DNA of 10,226 bases from Cyanobacteria bacterium UBA11370. GTDB lineage: Bacteria; Cyanobacteriota; Cyanobacteriia; Cyanobacteriales; Coleofasciculaceae. Positions 1 to 7,066 of this stretch are shown piece after piece (positions within the stretch are counted from its first letter, which is position 1; every line of letters begins with the position of its first letter). Below the pieces are notes generated by a model, which was not told the DNA's origin, ran no database searches, and saw nothing but the letters and a program-made list of their open reading frames with translations. A program made the translations under genes and the position numbers. Location: NCBI GenBank assembly GCA_003486645.1, contig DNGI01000079.1, forward strand, positions 1 to 10,226, read 5' to 3'.

Positions 1-12
1 TAAAATTTGTAT

Positions 13-117
13 AACAACCAACAACCAACAACCAACAACCAACAACCAACAACCAACAACCAACAACCAACAACCAACAACTAACAACCAACAACCAACA
101 ACCAACAACCAACTAAC
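13..117. repeat. AACAACC heptanucleotide tandem array (STRR)
   Basis: Fourteen units of 7 bp run from 13 to 110. All are AACAACC except the unit at 76-82, which is AACAACT. A fifteenth degenerate unit, AACTAAC, lies at 111-117. This is the classic STRR type of filamentous cyanobacteria. The array lies directly downstream of the minus-strand PaaK-like gene, and the last degenerate unit contains that gene's stop codon (complement of 113-115). What lies left of position 1 is not visible, so the array may separate this gene from another one. Confidence 0.95.
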
Positions 118-1615
118 GAGTATAACGATGCTTTACGCCAAGAGGGAAATACTCCGGATCACCTGTTGATTTTAGGGTGACTTGGGGTAACTGATACTCG
201 ACAGGAACGTAGTTAGCAAACTCACTATTGAGACGCAAAAGTTGGGAGAGAATTGAAGAGGCGATCGCCTGCCGTTTTCCCTCCGTTTCTTCTTCTCCGG
301 GTGCTAACTCTACCACTACCGATAAGAACCGATTTTTATCTGTATCTTCCTTAACCTGTAAGACAAACTTCCCTGTCACCCAATCTTGAATTGACGATTG
401 TTCTAACCCTACTGTTACATTTTCGGGGTAAATATTGGCACCAAAGTAAGAAACCGTGAAATGCGATCGCCCAAATACATACACAAAGGGTAACGAATGA
501 ATTCCTCTACTTCCCTTTCGCTGTAATTCTGTTACGGGATCAAATCCCCAGTCGGCTAAAAATTGCAGCATTTCATCATAATAAATTAATCCGCCCTGAT
601 CAGAAATATGATAGCGTACTAGAGGAATACCGTTGTTTCCGGAAAACACTAATGTACCCTCATAGGTTTCAAAAAAACGGCTTAATGGGTCATACTGAAC
701 TAAAGTAGGCAGACGGGATTCTCCAAATAAAGAACGCGCTGCATCAGGATTTTGTGATAGAAAGCGACGGATGCAGATCGAAAGTGGCGTTTCATTTCCC
801 AAAACCCCGGCATCGGCTGTGCCATAAAGTGAGGCAGAATCATAACAAGAATTAGTTGCACCCACTCGTTCTCTTACTAAACTGCGCCATTCTTCACTGA
901 ATACTTCCCCAGCAAAAACCATTTTAATCCGATATTGATTCCATTTCACTCCCTGAGCAATGCCTGTGTCAATAATAGTTTTGATAAAAGGCGGGTATCC
1001 TAACAGAACGACCTGATCAAATAATGAACCCAACTCTTTCACTACACGAAATATTTCGGCGGAGTTATTTCCAGGAGTAATAACGGTGATTGGATAACCT
1101 TTACTAGCAAGATAACGGCAGCAATTAGCTGTATAAATACCCCCAACCCAAGTTCCCAAGGTAAAACAAATTACTGCTAAAGTCCGCCTAGTATCGGCAT
1201 GAAAACTATCATAAAATATCTGCTCAAAACGGGTAGTAATTTGGAGTTCATCAGTTAGAAAGCGAGGCCAAAATGTGGGTTGACCCGTTGAACCCGAAGA
1301 AACAGCTATAATATCACAACTTTCTAATTGTCCATTACGGCATAAGTTAGCTAGAGGGTAACGTCGCAAGTAATTTTCTTTAGTGAGTAGGGGGAGATTT
1401 TGGAAATCTTCAAAGGTTTCAATTGAAGTTGGATCAATTCCGTATTCTTTTAAGAATGCTTGATAGGCGGGAACTGTTTTCGTGACTGACTGAAACAAGG
1501 CTAAGGCGGTTGCTTCTGGAGAGAAATGGCGGTGCTGTTCTAGTCGCACAGCTAAGGGTGTGTTTAAGAAGTCGTGAAAGGCGGTAATTACTCGTTGACG
1601 TTGTGGTTCTTGCAT
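113..1615 (-). CDS. PaaK-like adenylate-forming enzyme (phenylacetate-CoA ligase family)
   Basis: This 500-residue protein belongs to the ANL adenylating superfamily, closest to the phenylacetate-CoA ligase/CapK-like branch. Such enzymes activate a carboxylic acid as an acyl-adenylate and usually pass it to CoA or another thiol. Visible motifs are the phosphate-binding loop SSGSTGQPTFWPR (residues 106-118), a YGTADAG segment (264-270) in the place of the usual YGxTE motif, IPLVRYHISDQGG (330-342), and the hinge-region GR followed by FGANIYPENV (382-400). The C-terminus GVKHRY (493-498) matches the lysine-containing end of PaaK-like proteins, so the protein looks complete. No signal peptide is present, so it should be cytoplasmic. 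The ATG has no convincing Shine-Dalgarno sequence; AGG lies right against it. It follows the TPR gene by 66 nt on the same strand. The natural substrate cannot be read from the sequence; phenylacetate is only the family name. Confidence 0.85.
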   Translation of the reverse strand: MQEPQRQRVITAFHDFLNTPLAVRLEQHRHFSPEATALALFQSVTKTVPAYQAFLKEYGIDPTSIETFEDFQNLPLLTKENYLRRYPLANLCRNGQLESCDIIAVSSGSTGQPTFWPRFLTDELQITTRFEQIFYDSFHADTRRTLAVICFTLGTWVGGIYTANCCRYLASKGYPITVITPGNNSAEIFRVVKELGSLFDQVVLLGYPPFIKTIIDTGIAQGVKWNQYRIKMVFAGEVFSEEWRSLVRERVGATNSCYDSASLYGTADAGVLGNETPLSICIRRFLSQNPDAARSLFGESRLPTLVQYDPLSRFFETYEGTLVFSGNNGIPLVRYHISDQGGLIYYDEMLQFLADWGFDPVTELQRKGSRGIHSLPFVYVFGRSHFTVSYFGANIYPENVTVGLEQSSIQDWVTGKFVLQVKEDTDKNRFLSVVVELAPGEEETEGKRQAIASSILSQLLRLNSEFANYVPVEYQLPQVTLKSTGDPEYFPLGVKHRYTR

Positions 1616-1645
1616 CCTGTTTAGAGTCTATGGGAGAATTTTAGG

Positions 1646-1667
1646 AGAGGGCAAATTTTATCCCTCT
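1646..1667 (-). terminator. Weak intercistronic hairpin
   Basis: AGAGGG (1646-1651) and CCCTCT (1662-1667) form a 6-bp inverted repeat around a 10-nt AT-rich loop. It lies 14 nt downstream of the TPR gene's stop codon and upstream of the PaaK-like gene on the minus strand. No run of T follows, so it is a poor intrinsic terminator. It could instead be an mRNA-stabilising or attenuating hairpin between two co-transcribed genes. Confidence 0.3.
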
Positions 1668-1681
1668 AAAAGGAAGTAAGC

Positions 1682-4438
1682 TCAATTTTTAAGAGTTAAA
1701 TTTTGTTGTTGTTGAGCGATCGCATTCAAAAACCGTTCCTTATCTCCTACCTCTTTGAGCATACCTGCAATCTGAACCGCTTGGGTTAATGCGGCTTCTG
1801 CTTGCTGTTTTTTGCCAACTTCGTGATAGAGTTGAGCCATCTGACGGAAAGCTGTTATTTTAAACCGATCATCGGGTAAATTTGGAATAACTTGCAAGGC
1901 TAATTCATCTTGTTCTGCTTTCACGGCTGCTGTTATAATTGCCAACATTTGGTCAGCAGGATAGCTTTGAAATTCAATGGTTTGAGCAATTTGTAGTGCT
2001 TGAGATAAGACATTAGCAGCTTCTTGATTTTTTCCAGCAGCGGCGTAAGCAATCGCAATATCTCCTAGTGCTGTGGTGCGATCGCGTTTGTCTAAAAAGT
2101 CATTTTTGGTAATCGGTAATGCTTGAGATAATATGGGTAAAGCTACTTCAGGTTGGTTAGCTTGAGCATAGGCAAGAGCAACTTTAGCTAAGGTTTGAGC
2201 TGTCTGATCATCCTCCCACATGATTTGAGCGATCGGTAAGGCTTTTGTAGGTTCTCCACTGGCAAGATAGACTTGAGGAATATCCTTTAAAGCCCTACTT
2301 CTAGCATCTCTATTCCTGATAGTTTGAGCGATGGGTATAGCTTGGGTTAATTGTCCCATTTTTACATAGGCTTGCACCAAGTTAGCTAAGGTCATATCTC
2401 TGATATCTGGGATTTCAATTCGATTTGTTAGTGTGAGTGCTTCATTTTGTTTTCCTGCAAAAGCATAGGCGATCGCTATCTCACTAAAAGCTTGAGCGCG
2501 TTTAAAATTAATCATTGATCCACTATTGGGATCGCGTTGCATTTTTTCGGCTTTGGGTAAGAGTTGAGATAGGATTTCTACAGCTTTATTCGAGTCACCC
2601 ATTTGACCATACGCTGCTGCAATTTTTGCTTCAGTGAAGAGTTGATCGTCAGCATTTCCTATGTTCTGCGTCACTTGTAACGCTTGGGATAGAATTTCAG
2701 CAGCTAGATTGGGTACAGTGGATTCTGAAGAGTTAACAACTGTTATTAAGAGTTGAATAGTATGTGAATTGTCTCCTAACGTGGGAGTCATTTGTAAAGC
2801 TTGAGATAAGGCTTGCTCAACACTTTCCTTAAATCCCAGTTCTACTGATTTCTGGACAATTTGATTTAAAGTTTCTAACTTTTGTATGGCTGGACTACTC
2901 CAATTACTAGAATATTTTGCTGAAACGTCCTCCTCTGTTTGCGCTTGTATCAAAGCCAGTTTCATCACGTCCATTGCCATTTGTTTTTGATTCATTGCGG
3001 CATAATCACTGGCAATATCTTTAAAAAGTCTGGCATTTGAAGCATAAATATAAGTTCCTGTCCGTTCAGCGTAAATCAGGACTTTTTCTGTCTGTTTGGC
3101 TACTTCAATCGCTTGATTTAAAATGTCAGCAGCTTGAGCTTTTTGTCCAACTTTAATATATTCTTTTGCAATTGATCTTAGAGCATAAACCCGATCATCA
3201 CCCTCTGATAAACTATTTGCGGCTTCTAAGGCTAAATCATAGTCAGCAATTTGAGCCGCTTTAAGGGTAATATCTCCCAGCAGTTCAACTTTGGGGTCTC
3301 CATATTCTGGAATTGGCATTAAAATTCCGTTGGGAATTGGTTTTACTATTTCTAGTGCTTTTGCATAATTTCCCATGTTAAAATAAGCTTTGGCGATCGC
3401 GCGTCTAGCATCTGCTTTAAGGTAATCATCTTGCAAACTATTGAGCAATTCTATCCCGCGCTGATATTGCCCAATTTCTGTATAACCCCCTGCATAGTTG
3501 GGAATGGAAAATGAGCCATATCCATCCTCATTGGCTTTATCGATTTCAAAGGCTTGGGTTAATACCTGATTGGCTTTAACTAAATTTCCTGTTTTGGCAT
3601 ATTTTTTCGCTAGTTCTCGCAGAGTCTGAATTTTTACGCTAGGATTAGTTATTGTTTGAGTAAATTGCCACGCTTGATCCAGTTGTCCGGCTTGGAGATA
3701 GCCTTGAGCCATTAACCCTTGAGCTTCTGATTTAGAATTACTATCTTTAATTGTATTAGTAATGGCTTGTGCTTGTTCAAATTGTCTAATTTGGGCATAA
3801 TCTCCAGCAATCCAGGTGAGTAAATTATCCTTGGTGTAACCTACATATTTGGATGTCTGGTTGGCAGGGATTTGTTGGGTTATCTCCAAGGCTTGCTCTA
3901 ACACTAAACGAGCTTGATCTGTCTGACCTGCTATATTATATTTAGAGACAATTTCTCGTAACGAGCGAACTTGTTCAAATTTATCGGTGATGGTGTTAAT
4001 AATTGTGATGGCTTGAGACGCTTGTCCAATATCGAAATATCTGTAGGCGATCGCTTGTTGCGCTTGGGTTTTCCACAAATCATGTTTAATGGTATTAATG
4101 ACTTGCAAAGCTTGCTCAAATTGTCCTATTTCGGCATAGTTACGGGCAATTTGATAAAGAACTTCACCCCTGAGATCAGACTCCGGTAAACCTTGAGTTA
4201 CTTCGACAAGGTTCGGAGTCAGTTGGAGAACTTGAGTTAAAATTTCTGCCGCTTTAATTTTCTCACCTCTGGCTGTATATTGACTGGCTTGTAACAGCAA
4301 ATCTTGAGCTTTTTCATAATCATTTGATGGAGTTTGGGCAACTAGAGGTTCAACCGCAGCAACTAACAATTGATTGAACAGCATGGCTGGGGGAATTCCC
4401 AAAGAACTTATCATTACAAACAGGACTAGTTTTTTCAT
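1682..4438 (-). CDS. Exported tetratricopeptide-repeat protein
   Basis: This 918-residue protein consists of a signal peptide followed almost entirely by TPR-type helix pairs, roughly twenty units of 33-40 residues. Examples are ARNYAEIGQFEQALQVI, AKAYFNMGNYAKALEIV and AIAYAFAGKQNEALTL, each with the A..Y...G...(Q)A pattern. TPR superhelices bind partner proteins, so the likely role is as an extracytoplasmic scaffold. The N-terminus MKKLVLFVMISSLG is hydrophobic, with probable signal peptidase I cleavage after LVA (about residue 34, before QTPSND), so the protein should be periplasmic or secreted. I chose the ATG at 4436-4438. A GTG at 4442-4444 would add two residues, but an AGGG lies only 3-4 nt from the GTG and about 9 nt from the ATG. 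No catalytic domain is visible. The reading frame is continuous and includes five HIP1 sites. It may share a transcript with the PaaK-like gene 66 nt downstream. Confidence 0.9.
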   Translation of the reverse strand: MKKLVLFVMISSLGIPPAMLFNQLLVAAVEPLVAQTPSNDYEKAQDLLLQASQYTARGEKIKAAEILTQVLQLTPNLVEVTQGLPESDLRGEVLYQIARNYAEIGQFEQALQVINTIKHDLWKTQAQQAIAYRYFDIGQASQAITIINTITDKFEQVRSLREIVSKYNIAGQTDQARLVLEQALEITQQIPANQTSKYVGYTKDNLLTWIAGDYAQIRQFEQAQAITNTIKDSNSKSEAQGLMAQGYLQAGQLDQAWQFTQTITNPSVKIQTLRELAKKYAKTGNLVKANQVLTQAFEIDKANEDGYGSFSIPNYAGGYTEIGQYQRGIELLNSLQDDYLKADARRAIAKAYFNMGNYAKALEIVKPIPNGILMPIPEYGDPKVELLGDITLKAAQIADYDLALEAANSLSEGDDRVYALRSIAKEYIKVGQKAQAADILNQAIEVAKQTEKVLIYAERTGTYIYASNARLFKDIASDYAAMNQKQMAMDVMKLALIQAQTEEDVSAKYSSNWSSPAIQKLETLNQIVQKSVELGFKESVEQALSQALQMTPTLGDNSHTIQLLITVVNSSESTVPNLAAEILSQALQVTQNIGNADDQLFTEAKIAAAYGQMGDSNKAVEILSQLLPKAEKMQRDPNSGSMINFKRAQAFSEIAIAYAFAGKQNEALTLTNRIEIPDIRDMTLANLVQAYVKMGQLTQAIPIAQTIRNRDARSRALKDIPQVYLASGEPTKALPIAQIMWEDDQTAQTLAKVALAYAQANQPEVALPILSQALPITKNDFLDKRDRTTALGDIAIAYAAAGKNQEAANVLSQALQIAQTIEFQSYPADQMLAIITAAVKAEQDELALQVIPNLPDDRFKITAFRQMAQLYHEVGKKQQAEAALTQAVQIAGMLKEVGDKERFLNAIAQQQQNLTLKN

Positions 4439-4814
4439 AATCACTCACCCTAATCAAGTTTAACTTCTAGGTAATGACGAGGTACGGGGAATAGAGTTTC
4501 TGATACTATCAGGACTTATGCACAAACGCCATATATGCCATATATAGTGAGGGCGCATCGATATGGGTTCCTACTATTAGCCATTAGCCATTAGCAAGAA
4601 TCTGCCTTCTCTGTGTATCAGAAATTTCGTGAATGGGTATCACTCAGAGTTTCAATGACTCCTGTGCAACATGACTCCCTCGGATTGAACCAAAGACAAA
4701 TGACTCTATTACAGATAGAGTAATGGTTTCAGACTCCGAAATTTCCCTGCACAGGGGGGAGCTTTTGCTTAAAGTTTAAGATAATATTAAGACTAAACCT
4801 TTTTTCACTCAACC
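4439..4814. promoter_or_regulatory. Divergent intergenic region between TPR gene and 63-residue gene
   Basis: This 376-bp stretch has no supported gene. It must hold the TPR promoter (minus) and probably that of the small plus-strand gene. It contains a tandem GCCATATAT (4528-4536, 4537-4545), a short TAGCCAT heptamer repeat (4578-4598), and three copies of ATGACTC (4655-4661, 4671-4677, 4700-4706). The palindrome GAAATTTC occurs twice (4621-4628, 4738-4745), and there is an inverted repeat CCCTG-CA-CAGGG (4745-4756). A possible -10 box TAATAT lies at 4782-4787, 33 nt before the ATG at 4815, but it has no good -35 box at the right distance. None of these is tied to a known regulator. Confidence 0.5.
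4577..4598. repeat. Short TAGCCAT heptamer repeat
   Basis: Two exact TAGCCAT units (4578-4584, 4585-4591) are followed by a degenerate TAGCAAG (4592-4598). The unit is the same as in the larger array at 8619-8681, so one STRR family is present at two sites 4 kb apart. Confidence 0.8.
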
Positions 4815-5006
4815 ATGCGTCTTATTCACATTCACCTGTTTACGATCTTGCAAGACTACCTATTGCTAGTCTTTCACACGGATTCGCAATGCTGGCAATT
4901 TCGGGTAACAAACTCAACTGGAGAAATCTTTGGGATGGCACTCCCTTATGATTCTGCTGAGGCGGCTGAGAGAGTGGGACGAAATTGGATTGATTCTAAA
5001 AGGTAG
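4815..5006 (+). CDS. Small conserved-looking protein of unknown function
   Basis: This is a 63-residue reading frame on the plus strand that I cannot assign to a named family. The composition looks like a real small soluble protein: a hydrophobic start (LFTILQDYLLLVFH), then a likely beta-strand stretch CWQFRVTNSTGEIFG, then a helical end SAEAAERVGRNWID. The pattern of a strand-rich core followed by a DSAEAA...G..WID helix resembles many short cyanobacterial hypothetical proteins that I cannot name. No clear Shine-Dalgarno precedes the ATG, as is common in cyanobacteria. A possible -10 box lies at 4782-4787. It converges with the histidine kinase gene and has no same-strand neighbour close by. 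Confidence 0.6.
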   Translation: MRLIHIHLFTILQDYLLLVFHTDSQCWQFRVTNSTGEIFGMALPYDSAEAAERVGRNWIDSKR

Positions 5007-5013
5007 GACATAC

Positions 5014-5039
5014 GATTTTGGATGCAAGGATTTTGGATG
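5014..5039. repeat. Direct repeat GATTTTGGATG
   Basis: An 11-bp perfect direct repeat lies at 5014-5024 and 5029-5039, just after the stop codon of the 63-residue gene. It resembles degraded STRR material of the GATTTTGG type. Confidence 0.7.
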
Positions 5040-5100
5040 AGGTTCAAAACTGAGGAAAGAAAGCTAGAGATAAAGCCTTTTTTACTACTGACTTCTAAAG

Positions 5101-5118
5101 TCTGAATTCTGAATTCTG
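5101..5118. repeat. TCTGAAT heptamer repeat
   Basis: Two exact TCTGAAT units (5101-5107, 5108-5114) plus TCTG form a short STRR in the convergent gap between the 63-residue gene and the histidine kinase gene. Confidence 0.75.
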
Positions 5119-5134
5119 CTGTATATCGCTTCGC

Positions 5135-5152
5135 GGTTAAATGTTTTTAACC
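5135..5152. terminator. Possible bidirectional hairpin between convergent genes
   Basis: GGTTAAA (5135-5141) and TTTAACC (5146-5152) form a perfect 7-bp stem with a TGTT loop. It lies between the converging ends of the 63-residue gene and the histidine kinase gene, where a terminator would be expected. The stem is AT-rich and no T-run follows directly on either strand, so terminator function is only a suggestion. Confidence 0.35.
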
Positions 5153-5184
5153 CAATCTTCACCTGCTCCTTTTTATTGATATGC

Positions 5185-6687
5185 TCAAGGTTGATAGACG
5201 GGTAATGTAACTGTGACTGTTGTACCGTGATTAAGAGTACTGTCTAACTGAATATGACCATGGTGATTCTCTACAATAGCTTTAGCGATCGCTAATCCCA
5301 ACCCAGAACCTGCGGCGCTATCATGAGTTCTGGCTGGATCGACTCGATAGAAGCGATCAAAAATATGCGGTAATGCGGCTTCAGAAATGCCGATCCCATT
5401 GTCTCGCACTTGTACCTGAAGCAGGGGTTGTTTAGATCGCAGTCCTTTACTCGAACTTTCTAATTGTTGTAATTCTATCTGCACTAATGCTTCACCTGAG
5501 TTGTGCGGAGAAGATGCAGTATATTGTAGTGCATTACTAACCAGATTCGTAAATAAACGAGCCAATTGGTTCCAGTCTCCCTGAAGTTTAAAGGTATCTT
5601 CATCTAATTTTAGATTGGGGATTTGGGATTTAGGATTTTGGGTTAGGGTTGGACTAATGGATAGGTGAGATTCGGAATTTCGATGGGTAGAGAACTCGTT
5701 TAACTGAATCGTATCTAACTCGGTATTAGACTGCAATCGTAAATCAGTAATTGAAAAGTCTTTATTAGAATTAGGTGTCTCAATTAGATGTAGGGATAGA
5801 GAAATACCCTTCTGTTCTGCTATTAATTGTTGCTCTTCAATCACTTCTATGAGCAACGCATCAAGGTGTACAGTTTGCCATTTTTGTTGTACTATACCAC
5901 TATCGGCGCGAGCTAGAAAGAGTAAGTCATTAACCAATCGTCCGAGTCGTTGAGTTAATCGTTCGATAACCTTAAGTTGCTGGCGTTGGAGTTGAGAGTC
6001 GAGATCGGGATCAGCTAGTGCTACTTGTACATTGGTTTGAATCGTGGCAATTGGGTTTCTCAATTCGTGAGAAGCATCAGCCGTAAACTGTTTGAGACGT
6101 TGGTAAGATTCGCGTACTGGTTTCATGGCAAGTTCAGACAATAACCAACCAATCCCAGCGGTAGAAAGAATCATCACGGTTGTACCTAGTGTTAGATCAA
6201 CCATGAGTTGCTGAATGGGTTTCGTGACTTCAAACCAGGGATGACTTACGCGCAAATATCCCAAAACATAACGTCCAATTTCTACCCGTTTAGTGAATTG
6301 GCGCAGCAAGTGATCCGCGGAAAGATGAATAGTTTCGCCTGTATATTTAGGATGTAAGGGAATAGTCAGCGGTTCAGATAACGTTGTCCACAACAATTCA
6401 CCTGTTGGACTAAACCATTCTAAATCAATATGATCATCTTCTACCGCTTCCGCATTATCTCGAAAACTCGCTTCAACATTAATTCGATAGGGGATAGTCG
6501 ATCCATCAATTGATTGAATGATCAGCGATCGCTCTACTACTTCCACTACGTGTTTAAGCGTATCATCAACCCGTTCAATTAGGGTACTGCGAACGTATGA
6601 ATAAACGCCAGTGGCAAATACTAAAAGTAATACCGCTGTTACAGTAGTGTACCAAAGAGCAAGACGGCGACGGGTGGCTTGAAACAT
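5185..6687 (-). CDS. Membrane-bound sensor histidine kinase
   Basis: This two-component sensor of 500 residues senses through an extracytoplasmic domain and autophosphorylates on histidine. The order is: TM1 (about residues 9-32), periplasmic domain (33-160), TM2 (161-183), no clear HAMP, HisKA with the H-box ASHELRNP (phospho-acceptor His207), N-box NLVSNALQYT (starting Asn381), G1 DNGIGI (429-434), F-box FDRFYRVDP, and G2 GSGLGLAIA (460-468). His207 to the N-box is about 175 residues, some 60 more than usual. The excess lies at about residues 302-362 and includes a heptamer-encoded segment NPKSQIPNLKL. I chose the ATG at 6685-6687 (MFQATRRRLALWY) because this matches how such kinases begin. 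The longer frame from 6726 adds 13 residues encoded by repeat DNA. The N-terminus and periplasmic domain recall cyanobacterial metal sensors such as ManS or RppB, but the ligand is not determinable. No response regulator lies in the window. Confidence 0.92.
   Translation of the reverse strand: MFQATRRRLALWYTTVTAVLLLVFATGVYSYVRSTLIERVDDTLKHVVEVVERSLIIQSIDGSTIPYRINVEASFRDNAEAVEDDHIDLEWFSPTGELLWTTLSEPLTIPLHPKYTGETIHLSADHLLRQFTKRVEIGRYVLGYLRVSHPWFEVTKPIQQLMVDLTLGTTVMILSTAGIGWLLSELAMKPVRESYQRLKQFTADASHELRNPIATIQTNVQVALADPDLDSQLQRQQLKVIERLTQRLGRLVNDLLFLARADSGIVQQKWQTVHLDALLIEVIEEQQLIAEQKGISLSLHLIETPNSNKDFSITDLRLQSNTELDTIQLNEFSTHRNSESHLSISPTLTQNPKSQIPNLKLDEDTFKLQGDWNQLARLFTNLVSNALQYTASSPHNSGEALVQIELQQLESSSKGLRSKQPLLQVQVRDNGIGISEAALPHIFDRFYRVDPARTHDSAAGSGLGLAIAKAIVENHHGHIQLDSTLNHGTTVTVTLPVYQP
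5613..5647. repeat. Degenerate heptamer array inside the histidine kinase gene
   Basis: On the plus strand the units read GATTGGG, GATTTGG, GATTTAG, GATTTTG and GGTTAGG, a 35-bp stretch of 7-bp period. On the coding strand it supplies kinase residues of about 347-359 (within TLTQNPKSQIPNL). It sits in the extra segment between the dimerisation helices and the ATP-binding domain and leaves the reading frame intact. Confidence 0.8.
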
Positions 6688-6689
6688 AT

Positions 6690-6710
6690 TCAATAATGAA
6701 TTATGAATTA
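6690..6710. repeat. TGAATTA heptamer repeat at the kinase start
   Basis: Two exact TGAATTA units (6697-6703, 6704-6710) are preceded by a degenerate TCAATAA (6690-6696). The repeat ends 3 nt upstream of the preferred kinase start codon (6685-6687), so it forms the immediate 5' leader or, if the upstream ATG at 6726 is used, encodes part of the N-terminus. Confidence 0.75.
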
Positions 6711-6752
6711 ATAAGTACAGAGGCATAATTAAAGTTAAAACTCCCAGAGGTT

Positions 6753-6787
6753 CAGGAGTCAGTTTTCTTCAAGAAACCCGACTTCTG
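6753..6787. repeat. Long imperfect palindrome (foldback hairpin)
   Basis: The arms 6753-6769 and 6771-6787 pair over 17 positions with one G-T wobble and two mismatches (6761/6779 and 6763/6777). The centre reads TTCTTCAAGAA. The AGAAACCCGACTTCT-type sequence looks like an interspersed cyanobacterial palindrome rather than a gene-specific site. It lies 66 bp upstream of the preferred kinase start and could form a hairpin in that gene's leader. No T-run makes it a clear terminator. Confidence 0.65.
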
Positions 6788-6848
6788 GGTGTGAGGTTTA
6801 TTTACGCCGACCTACTTACTATTACCTACTGTGTATCCAAAGTTACAA

Positions 6849-6867
6849 CTTAACTTAACATTAATCC
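6849..6867. promoter_or_regulatory. Candidate OmpR/PhoB-family binding repeat
   Basis: CTTAACTT (6849-6856) and ATTAATCC (6860-6867) are two TTAA-centred octamers separated by 3 bp, giving the 11-bp spacing known for cyanobacterial Pho boxes. The first matches the YTTAAYYW consensus; the second deviates at both ends. A further TTAA follows 12 bp later (6873-6876). Which of the divergent genes it would control is unclear. Confidence 0.3.
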
Positions 6868-7066
6868 CATTCTTAAGACAGAAGCCCCAGGTCAGTACAC
6901 ACTGATACCTTAATCATAGGCCGCAAGTTCTAAAAGATACCTGGGAGTTCCAACAGAGTGGTAAGACTAGTAACGGTGTTGAGGAGTTTTTATATTATTG
7001 GTATCCACTTACTGTATGGCTATCTCCCAGGTTACCTACTTCCTTTAACCTGTATTCTGGGTAGAC

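Larger units (their letters stand above)
6727..7066. promoter_or_regulatory. Repeat-rich divergent region between histidine kinase and DUF1830 gene
   Basis: These 340 bp hold no supported gene and must carry the promoters of both flanking divergent genes. They contain a long imperfect palindrome (6753-6787) and three copies of ACCTACT (6810-6816, 6824-6830, 7034-7040), the last two being part of a 9-bp repeat TTACCTACT. There are also TTAA-containing repeats at 11-12 bp spacing (6849-6876) and several CCCAGG-type motifs in both orientations (6739-6747, 6886-6892, 6939-6947, 7024-7032). No textbook -35/-10 pair was found. The density of repeats suggests regulation, or an old repetitive element. 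Confidence 0.5.

Noticed and set aside
1..117. The AACAACC array as a CRISPR array
   Set aside because: The units are 7 bp and contiguous, with no spacers; this is an STRR.
3931..4189. Short open frames on both strands inside the TPR gene (62 and 72 codons)
   Set aside because: They overlap a continuous, clearly TPR-encoding frame and show no recognisable protein features.
4655..4723. A 22-codon plus-strand frame beginning MTPVQHDS in the TPR/63-residue gene gap
   Set aside because: It is too short to judge, has no ribosome binding site, and its start overlaps the repeated ATGACTC words.
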